A stretch of DNA of 64,000 bases, from NCBI GenBank assembly GCA_029246705.1, contig JAQWMQ010000010.1:1-64000 (forward strand). Reading direction: 5' to 3'. Below, piece after piece: positions 31,310 through 40,592 of the stretch. The stretch comes from Phycisphaerales bacterium (GTDB lineage Bacteria; Planctomycetota; Phycisphaerae; Phycisphaerales; SM1A02). Below the pieces are notes generated by a model. That model was not told the origin of the DNA. It saw only the letters and a program-made list of their open reading frames with translations, and did not search any database. The translations under genes were made by a program, and so were the position numbers. Each line of letters starts with the position of its first letter. Positions within the stretch are counted from its first letter, which is position 1.

Positions 31310-33796
31310 ATGAACATCCACTTGAAGATCACCAAATTCCATGGCAAGTCCGTTGCCCTTGGTGCCGCACTGGTGACCCTGTCGATCGCCGCAACCGGCC
31401 AGGCACAGGACCGCCGAATCATCAACGAACCGGGCGGCATCGGTGTCGACCAGACCACCCAGCAGATGGCAGCCTCGTCTGCTGGCGCACTCATCCTCTT
31501 CCAGGACGACAGATCCGGCGAGAGTCGCATGAGAGTCCGTGCCATGGACGCATATGGAACCCTTGCCGGACCAAGCGCTCCCGTGGAGGACATGCTCGAA
31601 CCCGTGCACGGCTTTCGCTACGGCTCAAGGTTGGCGATGTCCGAAAACGGCTCAGCCATACTGAGCTGGTCATCGGAGGACGACCCTTATTGGGGACTGC
31701 ACAATCTTGCGTGGATCGATTCGTTGACCGGCCAACCCATCTCCGAAGGCCAGGCAGTCGGACGACATGAAGCCGCATTTGTCTCTGAACAACAGAGCGT
31801 CCTCGTCCTGAGTTCCGAGGGAGCCACGCTACAGGCGAGTGTCCTCGATGACACCCTGACGGTGATCGGCGGACCACTCAGCGTGGTCGACGAATCGGAA
31901 ATGGATTTCTCCAACGGCATCAATCGTTATGACGTCGCGTTCAATGATGATGGCACCTTCCTCATGAGCTGGGTCGGGACCAACCCGCCCTACTTCGATG
32001 TCGTCAAGAGCAGGCTCTTCGATTCGACCGGCAAGCCGATCGGTCCCGTCAACGTCCATTCGATCGATGACGAACTCTTCTGGGCCGACCCAAAGGTGGC
32101 AAGAACCGACGACGGTTACGCAGTCATGTGGTCGGAGGACGAAAGCACCTACGGACAGAGAATCGATTCCGAGGGCATTCTGATGGGAAGCCCGACCCTC
32201 ATGTGGCAGTTTGAAGGGCAGATGCTGCCGCCAGGGGATATTCAACGGTATTCAAGCGAGCGCCTGGTACTGCTGGCAACCAATGGAATGATTCTCGTCG
32301 AATCCGACTCGCTCACGCCCGTGTACTCGGAGATCTGGACCGACGACTCTTCCGTCAATGACGTGAATTGGTTCCCCGCCATTTCCTCCGCCGTCGAAGT
32401 CAAGAAGGTCGTCGGGGTCGATGGCGACCAGGACATCGTCGGGTGGCGACACGACATCGATGATGGAACATCCGAGCTCGGTCTCGTTGCCGATGACGTC
32501 AACGGTGCGTATCAGACGTATCCTTCCACCTCGGGCAATGCCGAGGGAAAAGTGGTCGCATGGCTGGACAACAGAAGCGGGGCCAATGGAAGAATCGGTT
32601 TCAAGATCTTCGATGAACATGGCGATGCGGTGGGCCCGGACCAGTTTCTCGAGATCCCCGGTCGCAAGGTGTACACGCCCCAGGTCTCGATGAACGCGAT
32701 CGGCGAGTTCGCCATCTGCTGGATCGATGTCGATGCAGATGACACTGGCGACTACAAGTCGATGAAGTACCAGAGGTACGATGCCGCAGGCCAGCCATCG
32801 GGTACTCCCAGGGTCATCCACGTTGAAAGTGGTTTCCTTGAACCCATCTTCGGAGCCGTGCAGAGCACCCCGTACAACAAGCGTGAATTCCTGCTGTTGG
32901 AGAATGGAGACATCTTCGCCGTGTGGGGACTGCGCGTGGTCACCGGAGGCACCATCGGCAACCCCATCTACGGCCGAACGGACATCCTGACGCGATCCTT
33001 CACCTCTTCAGACCACGCGTACGCCGCAAGCGAGAACCAGCTGACCGGGGGGAAGGTCCACGCACTGGTCGAGTCAGGCGATTCCGCCGCGACCGTCTAC
33101 TACGGAAGCACCGTTTTCGACAAGATCAACATGGTCGAGTTCTTCGCGACCGGCCAGACGAGAGTGAGCAGTTCCATGGGCAACATCCCCGATATCGGCG
33201 GGGATTTCCATCCAAGCTACCACTTCAAACTCGCCATCGACGACAACGGCACGAGCATCACGTGGTACGAAGACAGCAGCCTGCACGGCGACCGCTGCTT
33301 CATGGCCCATTACGACCCCGCTGGCGAACTGGTCTCTTCTGAGATCCTTCCCGGGGACAACACGTCCTCATGGATCGGCCTCAACCCAGATGGAACGCGC
33401 ACCATTCTGCACGGCAACGGCCAAACGATGTACTCCACACTGATGGGAACCTCGGGCGAACGCCTGTCGGATCCGCGCCTCGTCTTCGAGGGAAACGACT
33501 ACGAGATCGGCTACTACGGTTTCCCGGCCTTCGAGATCCTGACTTCAGGAGGACAGCTCGAATTGACCAGGCATGTCGCCAGCGGAACGGACCAGGCAAC
33601 CGACATCGAACTGACCACGTATCAGCTCGACCTGGATACGTGTGCAGACGCGGATTACGACTGTGACGGGCTGGTGAACGGCGAAGACCTTGCAAGACTT
33701 CTTGCATACTGGGGTCTTCCGGATACGGATCTCGATGGGGACGGCACCACGAATGGTTCCGATCTCACGAAACTGCTCGGACAATGGTCGCATTGA
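31310..33796 (+). CDS. Large secreted repeat protein with C-terminal dockerin-like module
   Basis: ATG 31310 has AAGGAG seven bases upstream and gives a signal peptide ending QAQ (about residue 30). The 828-residue product is made of beta-propeller-like repeats in which D-x-R-S-G turns recur (FQDDRSGESRMRVRAMD, WLDNRSGANGRIGFKIFD). Other blades have related W-x-x-E-D-x-x-x-Y patterns. The last 55 residues carry two calcium loops (DYDCDGLVNGEDL, DLDGDGTTNGSDL) ending L-L-G-Q-W. No catalytic motif is visible; a binding or structural role outside the cell is likely. A terminator follows 20 bases after the stop. Confidence 0.8.
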   Translation: MNIHLKITKFHGKSVALGAALVTLSIAATGQAQDRRIINEPGGIGVDQTTQQMAASSAGALILFQDDRSGESRMRVRAMDAYGTLAGPSAPVEDMLEPVHGFRYGSRLAMSENGSAILSWSSEDDPYWGLHNLAWIDSLTGQPISEGQAVGRHEAAFVSEQQSVLVLSSEGATLQASVLDDTLTVIGGPLSVVDESEMDFSNGINRYDVAFNDDGTFLMSWVGTNPPYFDVVKSRLFDSTGKPIGPVNVHSIDDELFWADPKVARTDDGYAVMWSEDESTYGQRIDSEGILMGSPTLMWQFEGQMLPPGDIQRYSSERLVLLATNGMILVESDSLTPVYSEIWTDDSSVNDVNWFPAISSAVEVKKVVGVDGDQDIVGWRHDIDDGTSELGLVADDVNGAYQTYPSTSGNAEGKVVAWLDNRSGANGRIGFKIFDEHGDAVGPDQFLEIPGRKVYTPQVSMNAIGEFAICWIDVDADDTGDYKSMKYQRYDAAGQPSGTPRVIHVESGFLEPIFGAVQSTPYNKREFLLLENGDIFAVWGLRVVTGGTIGNPIYGRTDILTRSFTSSDHAYAASENQLTGGKVHALVESGDSAATVYYGSTVFDKINMVEFFATGQTRVSSSMGNIPDIGGDFHPSYHFKLAIDDNGTSITWYEDSSLHGDRCFMAHYDPAGELVSSEILPGDNTSSWIGLNPDGTRTILHGNGQTMYSTLMGTSGERLSDPRLVFEGNDYEIGYYGFPAFEILTSGGQLELTRHVASGTDQATDIELTTYQLDLDTCADADYDCDGLVNGEDLARLLAYWGLPDTDLDGDGTTNGSDLTKLLGQWSH

Positions 33797-33816
33797 ATCT
33801 CAACTACTCCTCCTGT

Positions 33817-33855
33817 ACCCCGCAGCATCCATTTCATGGGTGTTGCGGGTTTTTC
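33817..33855 (+). terminator. Intrinsic terminator after the large secreted repeat protein
   Basis: CCCGCAGCATCCA and TGGGTGTTGCGGG pair with two interruptions around a TTTCA loop, followed by TTTTTCTT. The position, 20 bases after the stop codon, supports a plus-strand intrinsic terminator. Confidence 0.75.
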
Positions 33856-33865
33856 TTGGCCTGAA

Positions 33866-35437
33866 TCACTTGCCGTTCGAATCGATCGGCGAATCATCAC
33901 GACCGTACTTCAGGTAGAACTCGTTCTGAAAGAGTTCATCGGGGTCGTAGGAGCGTTTCAGTTCGAAGAATTCCTTCCGGGCAGGATACGCACGATTGAA
34001 CTGCTGGCGAGTCGCGTGGAGTCGATAGGGCAGGTAGTAGCGCCCCTCGTTTTCAAGACTGGCCTCGATGAGCTCACGAGTCATCGCCTCCATTCCCGCC
34101 TCTCCTTCGGCATTCCGATCCTGCAGGAAGAGCATCACGAAGGCGATCATCGGACCATCGGCGTAACGAAGCATCGTGTCCATGTCGACATCCACCTGTC
34201 GAATCGTCACGTTGAGCAGATCTGCCTCATGATCACGCACGATTCGGCGAACAGAGTCCAGGAAACCTCCGGCCCTTTCTCGAGGGACGAAATACTCATG
34301 CAGGATGTCGGTGGTTTCAGCCGAACGATTCTCGAGTGTCTCCACCCCCTCATCAAGAAGCTGGTTTCTCGTGAATGTCGTGCCTCGCAGGGCCGGCGCG
34401 ACCCGGGTCTCCGCATTCCAGCGAAGCCACTTTCCGTATTCACTGCCCTCGGAACCCCGAAAGACGACACGCTTGGTGCCAAGCAGGACGTGTTCGAGTC
34501 GTCCGTCATGGGAAATCGAATCCAGCCTCTCGGGATCACCGGGCCGTCGGATGAAACCGTTGATGATCAACTTGCCGAGAAAATCATCTTTCGAGACGTT
34601 CATGCGGGCGTAGACCATTTCGATTTCCGGATTCACCAGCAATTCATCATCAAGGGTCCCGAACGCCTCGCCAGTGGAAACGACATGCTGCTCAAGCTGG
34701 TAGATCTCGTTGGGAACCGTGGAAAGATCGGCATCAAGGATGATGCCGAAGAGTCCGTATCCCCCCAGGACAAGTGAGAACAATTCGGCATTCTCATCGC
34801 GGCTGCAGCGAACGACGCTTCCATCGGCAAGCATCACGCGCATCGAGAGCACCGTCGATGCGATCGGGGGTTTGCCATACTGCCAGCCATGACAGTTGAC
34901 GCTCAGCGAACCCCCCACCGAGAACGAATCATTTGACTGCATGATCGCCACCGATCGCTGATTGGCGTCAAGGAAGGCGATCACGTCATGCCATCTCGCC
35001 CCCGACTGGACAGTCAACACGTCACCTCCAGGGCTCATCTCCATCCGGTTCCAACCTGACATGTCGATGCTGATGCCACCCGGATAGATCGTGTGCCCTC
35101 CCATGCTGTGACGTGCTCCGGCAATCGAGACGCGAAATCCCGAATCACGGGCCTCGGCCAGCATCAGGGCAAGCTGCTCCTCGGACAGATCCGATTCGAC
35201 CAGTCTGACGCCCGACACGTCACTCAGGTTGAGTCGACTTGCATCGTCGATGGTGCCCGCAACCAGCCTCGAACGCTGATCCTGGTCCTGGAACATGGTC
35301 TTCAACACATGGCCCAAGGGCCTGAGTAACAGCAGGACAAGCAGGAGCACGAGAAACGCCATCAGAATCAATGCCCTGCGAAAGAGCTGAAGACCGGCCG
35401 ACCGATGTTCTCGTGGTGTTCCCTGGGGCTTGTTCAT
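33866..35437 (-). CDS. Membrane-anchored FAD-binding oxidoreductase (aldonolactone-oxidase-like)
   Basis: One membrane helix (about residues 24-46) anchors a 523-residue flavoprotein. The FAD-binding type 4 domain is seen in FRVSIAGARHSMGGHTIYPG, MSPGGDVLTVQSGARWHDVI and VGGSLSVNCHGWQYG. The C-terminal end KRSYDPDELFQNEFYLKYG matches aldonolactone oxidases and FAD-linked alcohol oxidases. The usual flavin-linking histidine would be in the ARHSMGG segment. Substrate unknown; a sugar lactone or polyol is most likely. It faces the previous gene's terminator. Confidence 0.82.
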   Translation of the reverse strand: MNKPQGTPREHRSAGLQLFRRALILMAFLVLLLVLLLLRPLGHVLKTMFQDQDQRSRLVAGTIDDASRLNLSDVSGVRLVESDLSEEQLALMLAEARDSGFRVSIAGARHSMGGHTIYPGGISIDMSGWNRMEMSPGGDVLTVQSGARWHDVIAFLDANQRSVAIMQSNDSFSVGGSLSVNCHGWQYGKPPIASTVLSMRVMLADGSVVRCSRDENAELFSLVLGGYGLFGIILDADLSTVPNEIYQLEQHVVSTGEAFGTLDDELLVNPEIEMVYARMNVSKDDFLGKLIINGFIRRPGDPERLDSISHDGRLEHVLLGTKRVVFRGSEGSEYGKWLRWNAETRVAPALRGTTFTRNQLLDEGVETLENRSAETTDILHEYFVPRERAGGFLDSVRRIVRDHEADLLNVTIRQVDVDMDTMLRYADGPMIAFVMLFLQDRNAEGEAGMEAMTRELIEASLENEGRYYLPYRLHATRQQFNRAYPARKEFFELKRSYDPDELFQNEFYLKYGRDDSPIDSNGK

Positions 35438-35554
35438 GCTGACTCGTCATTCAATGGATTTACCGGGACGGCAACCAGCAGACGAGTGTAGCCGGATGAT
35501 CGTGCCGGGAAACCCGTCACGTCGAACAAGGCTTGTACCAAAGGCCTGCGGAGC

Positions 35555-37027
35555 TCAGCCAGCTTCTTTTCGAGGCCCCGACCGCTTCCGCTTCAACCAC
35601 CCCCTGAAGGCGGCCATCACGAACTTGTGGGCGAGGGCCTGGGATGCCAGGTAGATGTACCAGGGAAGACTGGGCGGGAATTTCTGGAGTATCGTCAGGA
35701 CCGCACCGGATCGCTTCACTCGACGGAATTCGAATTCCCCCTTCGAACCAGGCCCACCTCGAACGAGCAATCCGCCCACGATGGAAAGCATCTCCGATTC
35801 TTCCGTGCACCGGTCATCGTCTCGTCGGAGTGACAGCAAGGTGATGAATCCCAGGAGCTGGATACTGACGTATCTCGTTGCACCCGACTCATCGGTTTCA
35901 AGGCGCGTTCGAAAGAGCATCCAGCTCCAGCTGTGGAACCACTTCCAGTAACTGGTGCAGACACGAGACATCGCCCAGTCATCAGGAGCGGTCATTCTCT
36001 GGACCGAACGAACCAGTCGCCTCTGACTGATCAATGAACGGTCCTGCCGACTCGTGCTTCGTCTTGGATCCTGGTCACTGCCTGCATGATCGAGTGCCTG
36101 TCGGATCGCCACATCGAAACCGGTCATGCCTTCCTTGAGCTCGTCAAGCAGGCGATTGGGAGCGGCCACCGTCGGCACCTTGAGACTCGCGATGAGTGGA
36201 GAGACGAGGCTGTAGGGCTCGCCGCTGAAGAGCATGATCCAGAGCGTCGAAACCCGGGGTGATGAAATCGGAACGGGAATGGAGCGAATCCGGCGCGGAA
36301 TCAACCGCGCGGTCCTGTGGATCATCTCGCCGTAGTTCATCTCCTCGTCGATGCCGAGGTCATAGGCACCGACCCAGTCATCCGGATCATCGACGACCAG
36401 TTCGAACGCCCTGATGATGTCGTTCACCGAGATCGGCTGGGTCGGGGTCTTGGTCCACCGAGGAAGAGCCATGAACGGCAGGCGTCGAATGAGACGAATC
36501 AGCATGCGGAAGGAGGATCCGCCTGCTCCGATGACGAGACCTGCCCGGAGTTCCGTCAGTCGGGTGGGGCCATCAGCGAGAACCTGACCGACCTCGTAGC
36601 GCGAATCAAGATGACGGGATCGCTGGACGGAACCATCGGCGACCCCAAGCCCTCCCAGATAGGCGATGTTCGCAACACCCGCGCGCTCGGTGGCGATCCG
36701 GACGTTGTCGGCAAGAAGAAGATCGAGATCATCGAACCTGGCCTGGGTCAGCCTCGACTGTGGAGACATCGAATGAACCAGGTAGATCAGGAGATCGACG
36801 TCCTGCAGTGATCGCGTGATGTCATCGGGATCGAAGAGATCGCATCTCTTCCAGAGCACCCCGTCATCATCCTTCCGGTTGTCGGAAATACCTGATTCAC
36901 TTCTCGTGAGCGCGATGATGTCGCAGCGATCCTGCAGCCGTTCACGCAGCGCGCGCCCGACGAATCCGCTGGCTCCTGCTATGGCGATGCGAGGTCGCCT
37001 GGCTTTCACGCCGTCTGCTGCCATCAT
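35555..37027 (-). CDS. NAD(P)-binding SDR-type protein with DUF2867-like C-terminal domain
   Basis: The N-terminal half is an atypical extended short-chain dehydrogenase fold: IAIAGASGFVGRALRERL as the dinucleotide motif, YLVHSMSPQSRL, and TELRAGLVIGAGGSSFRMLI, as in complex-I NDUFA9-like proteins. The C-terminal part (about 340-490) has SYWKWFHSWSW, GGLLVRGGPGSKGEFEFRRV and FPPSLPWYIYLASQALAHKF, which match DUF2867. The active-site tyrosine-lysine pair is not obvious, so redox activity is uncertain. It may act on a lipid or quinone. It stands between two unrelated minus-strand genes. Confidence 0.8.
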   Translation of the reverse strand: MMAADGVKARRPRIAIAGASGFVGRALRERLQDRCDIIALTRSESGISDNRKDDDGVLWKRCDLFDPDDITRSLQDVDLLIYLVHSMSPQSRLTQARFDDLDLLLADNVRIATERAGVANIAYLGGLGVADGSVQRSRHLDSRYEVGQVLADGPTRLTELRAGLVIGAGGSSFRMLIRLIRRLPFMALPRWTKTPTQPISVNDIIRAFELVVDDPDDWVGAYDLGIDEEMNYGEMIHRTARLIPRRIRSIPVPISSPRVSTLWIMLFSGEPYSLVSPLIASLKVPTVAAPNRLLDELKEGMTGFDVAIRQALDHAGSDQDPRRSTSRQDRSLISQRRLVRSVQRMTAPDDWAMSRVCTSYWKWFHSWSWMLFRTRLETDESGATRYVSIQLLGFITLLSLRRDDDRCTEESEMLSIVGGLLVRGGPGSKGEFEFRRVKRSGAVLTILQKFPPSLPWYIYLASQALAHKFVMAAFRGWLKRKRSGPRKEAG

Positions 37028-37119
37028 GTTCGACCCGTCTGGGCAGACGGGAAGGCTCCTTCAGTGGTGGGGAACGAGATCATAGTGTCGATCAGCAGCA
37101 AGTCGACTTCCGTTGAAAA

Positions 37120-37698
37120 TCAAACCGTCGTGTCAATTCCATCGACGTCGCGAAGGCCAGCCGTCCTGCGAATGCTCGACAGGAGCGCCTTGGCCTGAGC
37201 GCCAGTCCTGATCCTGTGAAAAACGACGGCCTTCAGCCCGGATTCCGCCTTGAGATCCTCGTATCTGGCCGGAAAGGACCGGTGGGTCTTGAACATCCAT
37301 GCGAGCACCGACTTGTCCGGATTCAACGAACAGAGATTTCCGATTCCTTCCCTGTTTCCATTCCACAGCTCGGTCCGGGTGAACACCCTCCGTAGAGTGC
37401 GACAACCCAGCTGGAACGTCGCACGAAGCAGCGAAACATCAAGCCAGACGACCATGGTCACGCGTTCCAGCACAAGATGACTGACGGCAGAATAGTTGCC
37501 GTCTATGACCCAGTCGTCATTGAGATCCATGAAATGGACGACGCGTTCCCGGAAGAGTCGGGTGTCCAGTGGAGTCCAGTCCGGCTGATGATAGAGAGCA
37601 TCGAGCTCAAGACGTGCACAACCAGCGGCCGACTCGATCGATCTTGCGAACGTCGTCTTTCCTGATCCACTACAACCGATCACCGAAATCCGTGGCAA
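37120..37698 (-). CDS. P-loop kinase of the AAA/adenylate-kinase-like (topology-modulation) group
   Basis: The 192-residue protein opens with VIGCSGSGKTTFARSI, a Walker A motif. It then has ELDALYHQPDWTPLD and WVIDGNYSAV, the two further marks of small P-loop proteins often annotated as FlaR or DNA topology modulation proteins. The region ELWNGNREGIGNL and a lid-like basic stretch follow. It probably phosphorylates a small molecule; the substrate is not known for the group. Its start is divergent from the FG-GAP gene with only 28 bases between the two ATGs. Confidence 0.8.
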   Translation of the reverse strand: MPRISVIGCSGSGKTTFARSIESAAGCARLELDALYHQPDWTPLDTRLFRERVVHFMDLNDDWVIDGNYSAVSHLVLERVTMVVWLDVSLLRATFQLGCRTLRRVFTRTELWNGNREGIGNLCSLNPDKSVLAWMFKTHRSFPARYEDLKAESGLKAVVFHRIRTGAQAKALLSSIRRTAGLRDVDGIDTTV

Positions 37699-37726
37699 TG
37701 TGTCCTCCGACGGCTATGCTGGCACG

Positions 37727-38869
37727 ATGTGGATCTGGACGAACATAGCGTGCATTCTTCTTCAGGCACAGAGCCAGGTCAATCCGGACTATCAACTGCA
37801 GACCATCGATCCCGACTCGGACTTCGAGGCGTGTGGTGCCGCGGACCTGGACAACGATGGCGACCTCGACATCGTCTGCGGGGACGCCTGGTACGAATCA
37901 CCGGACTGGAAGAGACATCCGATCGGCCTGATCAGGAACGTGGGCGGCTATCGAGTGGACTTCGCCGACCTGCCTCTTGACGTGGATGACGACGGCTACA
38001 TGGACATCGTCTCCTGCAGCTGGCACGATCGAGGCATCTTCTGGCGGAGAAACCCCGGCCCCGCCCTCGAGCCGGCACCATGGAAGATGACGGTCCTCGA
38101 CCAGCCCGGAAACATGGAAACCGCGATCCTCTCGGATGTCGATGCAGACGGGACCCTTGACGTGCTTCCGAATGTCATCGGCAGAACGGTCTGGTACGAA
38201 CTCAGCGACGGCGAACTCATCCGACATGTCGTCTCCGAGGATCGTGGTGGACACGGCATCGGCCTGGGTGACGTCAACGGGGATGGTCGCCCCGACCTGC
38301 TCGGTCCGGAAGGCTGGTTCGAAGCCCCCGGAGATCCGCTGACGATGCCCTGGAAACATCATGCCGAGTGGGACCTGGGCGCAGCAGGCATCTCGATCAT
38401 CGTCCATGACTTCGATCGGGACGGTCTCAACGACGTCTTCTGGGGCATGGGACATGACTACGGACTCAACTGGTTGAGACAGACCCGGGATGAGACCGGA
38501 TCGCGGGCATGGGAACGCCGCGTGGTTGATGACAGCTGGTCCCAGGCGCACGGCCTTGTCCTTGCGGATATCGACGACGACGGTCATCCCGAGGTCGTCA
38601 CGGGAAAGCGACGACATGCCCACAACGGCAAGGACCCCGGTGGCAACGACCCCTTGATCATCTGCAGCTACGGCTTCGATGTCGAACGTGGCATGTTCAA
38701 GCGGACCGTTCTCGCACGGGGCGGTCAGGTCGGAGCAGGCCATTACCCGGTGGTCATCGATATCGACGGCGATGACGACCTCGACATCGTGCTTCCCGGC
38801 AAGAGTGGACTTCACCTGCTTCGCAGGAGATCAAGATCCGGGCCAGGCGCAGTCGATTCCGACCCGTGA
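37727..38869 (+). CDS. Secreted FG-GAP/VCBS repeat protein
   Basis: A short signal (MWIWTNIACILLQAQS) precedes a propeller whose blades carry calcium loops of the form D-x-D-x-D-G-x-x-D: DLDNDGDLDIVCGD, DVDDDGYMDIVS, DVDADGTLDVLPN, DVNGDGRPDLLGP, DFDRDGLNDVFWG, DIDDDGHPEVVTG and DIDGDDDLDIVLPG. That gives about seven blades in 381 residues, a complete propeller. No dockerin-like module is attached, unlike its relatives elsewhere in the window. Such propellers bind ligands or proteins at the cell surface. Confidence 0.82.
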   Translation: MWIWTNIACILLQAQSQVNPDYQLQTIDPDSDFEACGAADLDNDGDLDIVCGDAWYESPDWKRHPIGLIRNVGGYRVDFADLPLDVDDDGYMDIVSCSWHDRGIFWRRNPGPALEPAPWKMTVLDQPGNMETAILSDVDADGTLDVLPNVIGRTVWYELSDGELIRHVVSEDRGGHGIGLGDVNGDGRPDLLGPEGWFEAPGDPLTMPWKHHAEWDLGAAGISIIVHDFDRDGLNDVFWGMGHDYGLNWLRQTRDETGSRAWERRVVDDSWSQAHGLVLADIDDDGHPEVVTGKRRHAHNGKDPGGNDPLIICSYGFDVERGMFKRTVLARGGQVGAGHYPVVIDIDGDDDLDIVLPGKSGLHLLRRRSRSGPGAVDSDP

Positions 38870-38894
38870 AAGGACGTCAACTCGGGTTCGTCGT

Positions 38895-40589
38895 TCAAGT
38901 GCCCGGAACCGGGTCCTCGGCTCGAGCCACCGAAGTCAGCGGTGACCCCAGCTGGAGCAGACCATCGGCAGCCAAAGCCTGCTGACGAACGTGTGTCTGC
39001 CATGAGGAGACCGCTTCGGGGTGGTCGTCGTTGTAGTGCACGCCCCGGGATTCCTGCCGTGCAGCCGCACCCTTCGCGATCAATGACGAGACCGTGAGCA
39101 TGTTGACCAGCTCCCAGGCGCGAGGGTTCGTGGGCATGGTGCCGTTCATGACCCTTGCCCAGAATGCAAGTTGATCCTGTGCCTGCCGGAGATCCTCAGT
39201 CGTTCGCCTGAGTCCGACCTGGCGCCACATCATCGACTTGAGCGAGTAGGTGAAGTCGGTCAGGTTCAGCGAGACCTGTTCCGGAGCCACGTTACCCAGG
39301 ACACCCATGACCTGGTTGGCGATCGCCCATTCCTCGGGGCGAGGATGGTGCGCCGCTGCAACCCCTGCATGCTCTCCAAGGACCACGCCCTCGAGCAGTG
39401 AATTGGATCCCATGCGATTGGCTCCGTGGAGACCGCTCGAAGCGCATTCGCCTGCCGCGAAGAGTCCGGGCACGCAGGTTCGCCCCTCGGAGTCGACCTC
39501 GATTCCACCGACCATGTAGTGGGCACCGGGGCGGATCGGCACCGGATCCCTGGCGATGTCGATGCCGAAGAAGTTGCAGATGCGACTGATCCCCGGGAAC
39601 AGTTCATGGGGGTTCGAGGCAACCGACGAGAAATCAAGGAACACGTTCGTGCGTCCGGAATGGATGATCCGGTCCATGACCGCACGGCTCACCACGTCAC
39701 GCGGGGCAAGCTCGGCGTCCGGATGCAGTTCAGGCATGAACCTGTGTCCGTCATGGTCGACCAGTATCGCGCCGGCACCACGGACCACCTCGCTGATGAG
39801 GACTCGAGCCGCGCCGGCGATGTACAGGCAGGTCGGATGGAACTGGACGAACTCCATGTCACGAATGACCGCGCCGCTGCGCCAGGCCATGGCCACGCCG
39901 TCACCGGTGGCGATTTCCGGGTTGGTGGTCTCGCGATAGACCTGGCCGGCACCTCCGGTGGCCAGCACCACGGACCTGGCCTTGATCATGACCGGATTTC
40001 CATCCGAGTTCACGCAGAGCATGCCTCGGCAGCGACCCTGGTCGTCGGTGATGATGTCGACACCGAAGAGGTTTTCGAAGGACATGATCCGTTCGTCCGC
40101 TGCAGTGGCATGACCCAAGACCCTCTGGATCTCCTGGCCGGTCGAAGCACCATGCGCATGGATGATCCGCGGGTTGGAGTGCCCACCCTCCCGACCCAGT
40201 TCATAGGATCCATCCTCGTTACGATCGAAAGCTGCGCCAAGTGATTCCAGCAACGAGACCGCCGAGGGACCTCCGCGCACGACCTTGTCCACGATTTTCG
40301 GATCAGAGAGTCCGGAACCGACGGCAAGCGTGTCTTCGACATGAGTGCCGATCGAGTCACCGGTCCCGACGACCGCGGCCATCCCACCCTTGGCATGCCA
40401 CGTGTTGGTGTCCTGAAGATCCGACTTGGCGACGAGGCCCACGGTGGCTCCGTGCCTGGATGCCGCAAGAGCGGCCGCGGAACCAGCGCAACCGGTTCCC
40501 GCGACGATCACGTCGAAATCGAAGGACGGGATCCTTCGCAATGGAACGTCGAGGAGAAAGCGCTGGAAGTTGATCGATGGCGTGATCAT
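38895..40589 (-). CDS. nadB: L-aspartate oxidase
   Basis: NadB oxidises L-aspartate to iminoaspartate, the first step of de novo NAD synthesis. The protein has the FAD motif FDVIVAGTGCAGSAAALAASRHG, the family segment NTWHAKGGMAAVVG, GGAGQVYRETTNPEIATGDG and EFVQFHPT, and the C-terminal active region GGIEVDSEGRTCVPGLFAAG. Length (564 residues) is slightly above the norm because of a short N-terminal extension. It starts three bases after the stop of nadA on the same strand, so the two are co-transcribed. No nadC is present in the window. Confidence 0.93.
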   Translation of the reverse strand: MITPSINFQRFLLDVPLRRIPSFDFDVIVAGTGCAGSAAALAASRHGATVGLVAKSDLQDTNTWHAKGGMAAVVGTGDSIGTHVEDTLAVGSGLSDPKIVDKVVRGGPSAVSLLESLGAAFDRNEDGSYELGREGGHSNPRIIHAHGASTGQEIQRVLGHATAADERIMSFENLFGVDIITDDQGRCRGMLCVNSDGNPVMIKARSVVLATGGAGQVYRETTNPEIATGDGVAMAWRSGAVIRDMEFVQFHPTCLYIAGAARVLISEVVRGAGAILVDHDGHRFMPELHPDAELAPRDVVSRAVMDRIIHSGRTNVFLDFSSVASNPHELFPGISRICNFFGIDIARDPVPIRPGAHYMVGGIEVDSEGRTCVPGLFAAGECASSGLHGANRMGSNSLLEGVVLGEHAGVAAAHHPRPEEWAIANQVMGVLGNVAPEQVSLNLTDFTYSLKSMMWRQVGLRRTTEDLRQAQDQLAFWARVMNGTMPTNPRAWELVNMLTVSSLIAKGAAARQESRGVHYNDDHPEAVSSWQTHVRQQALAADGLLQLGSPLTSVARAEDPVPGT

Positions 40590-40592
40590 GGA

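Noticed and set aside
39426-40244. Long plus-strand frame opposite nadB
   Set aside because: It is a shadow of the nadB coding sequence, with no motif, signal or ribosome-binding site.
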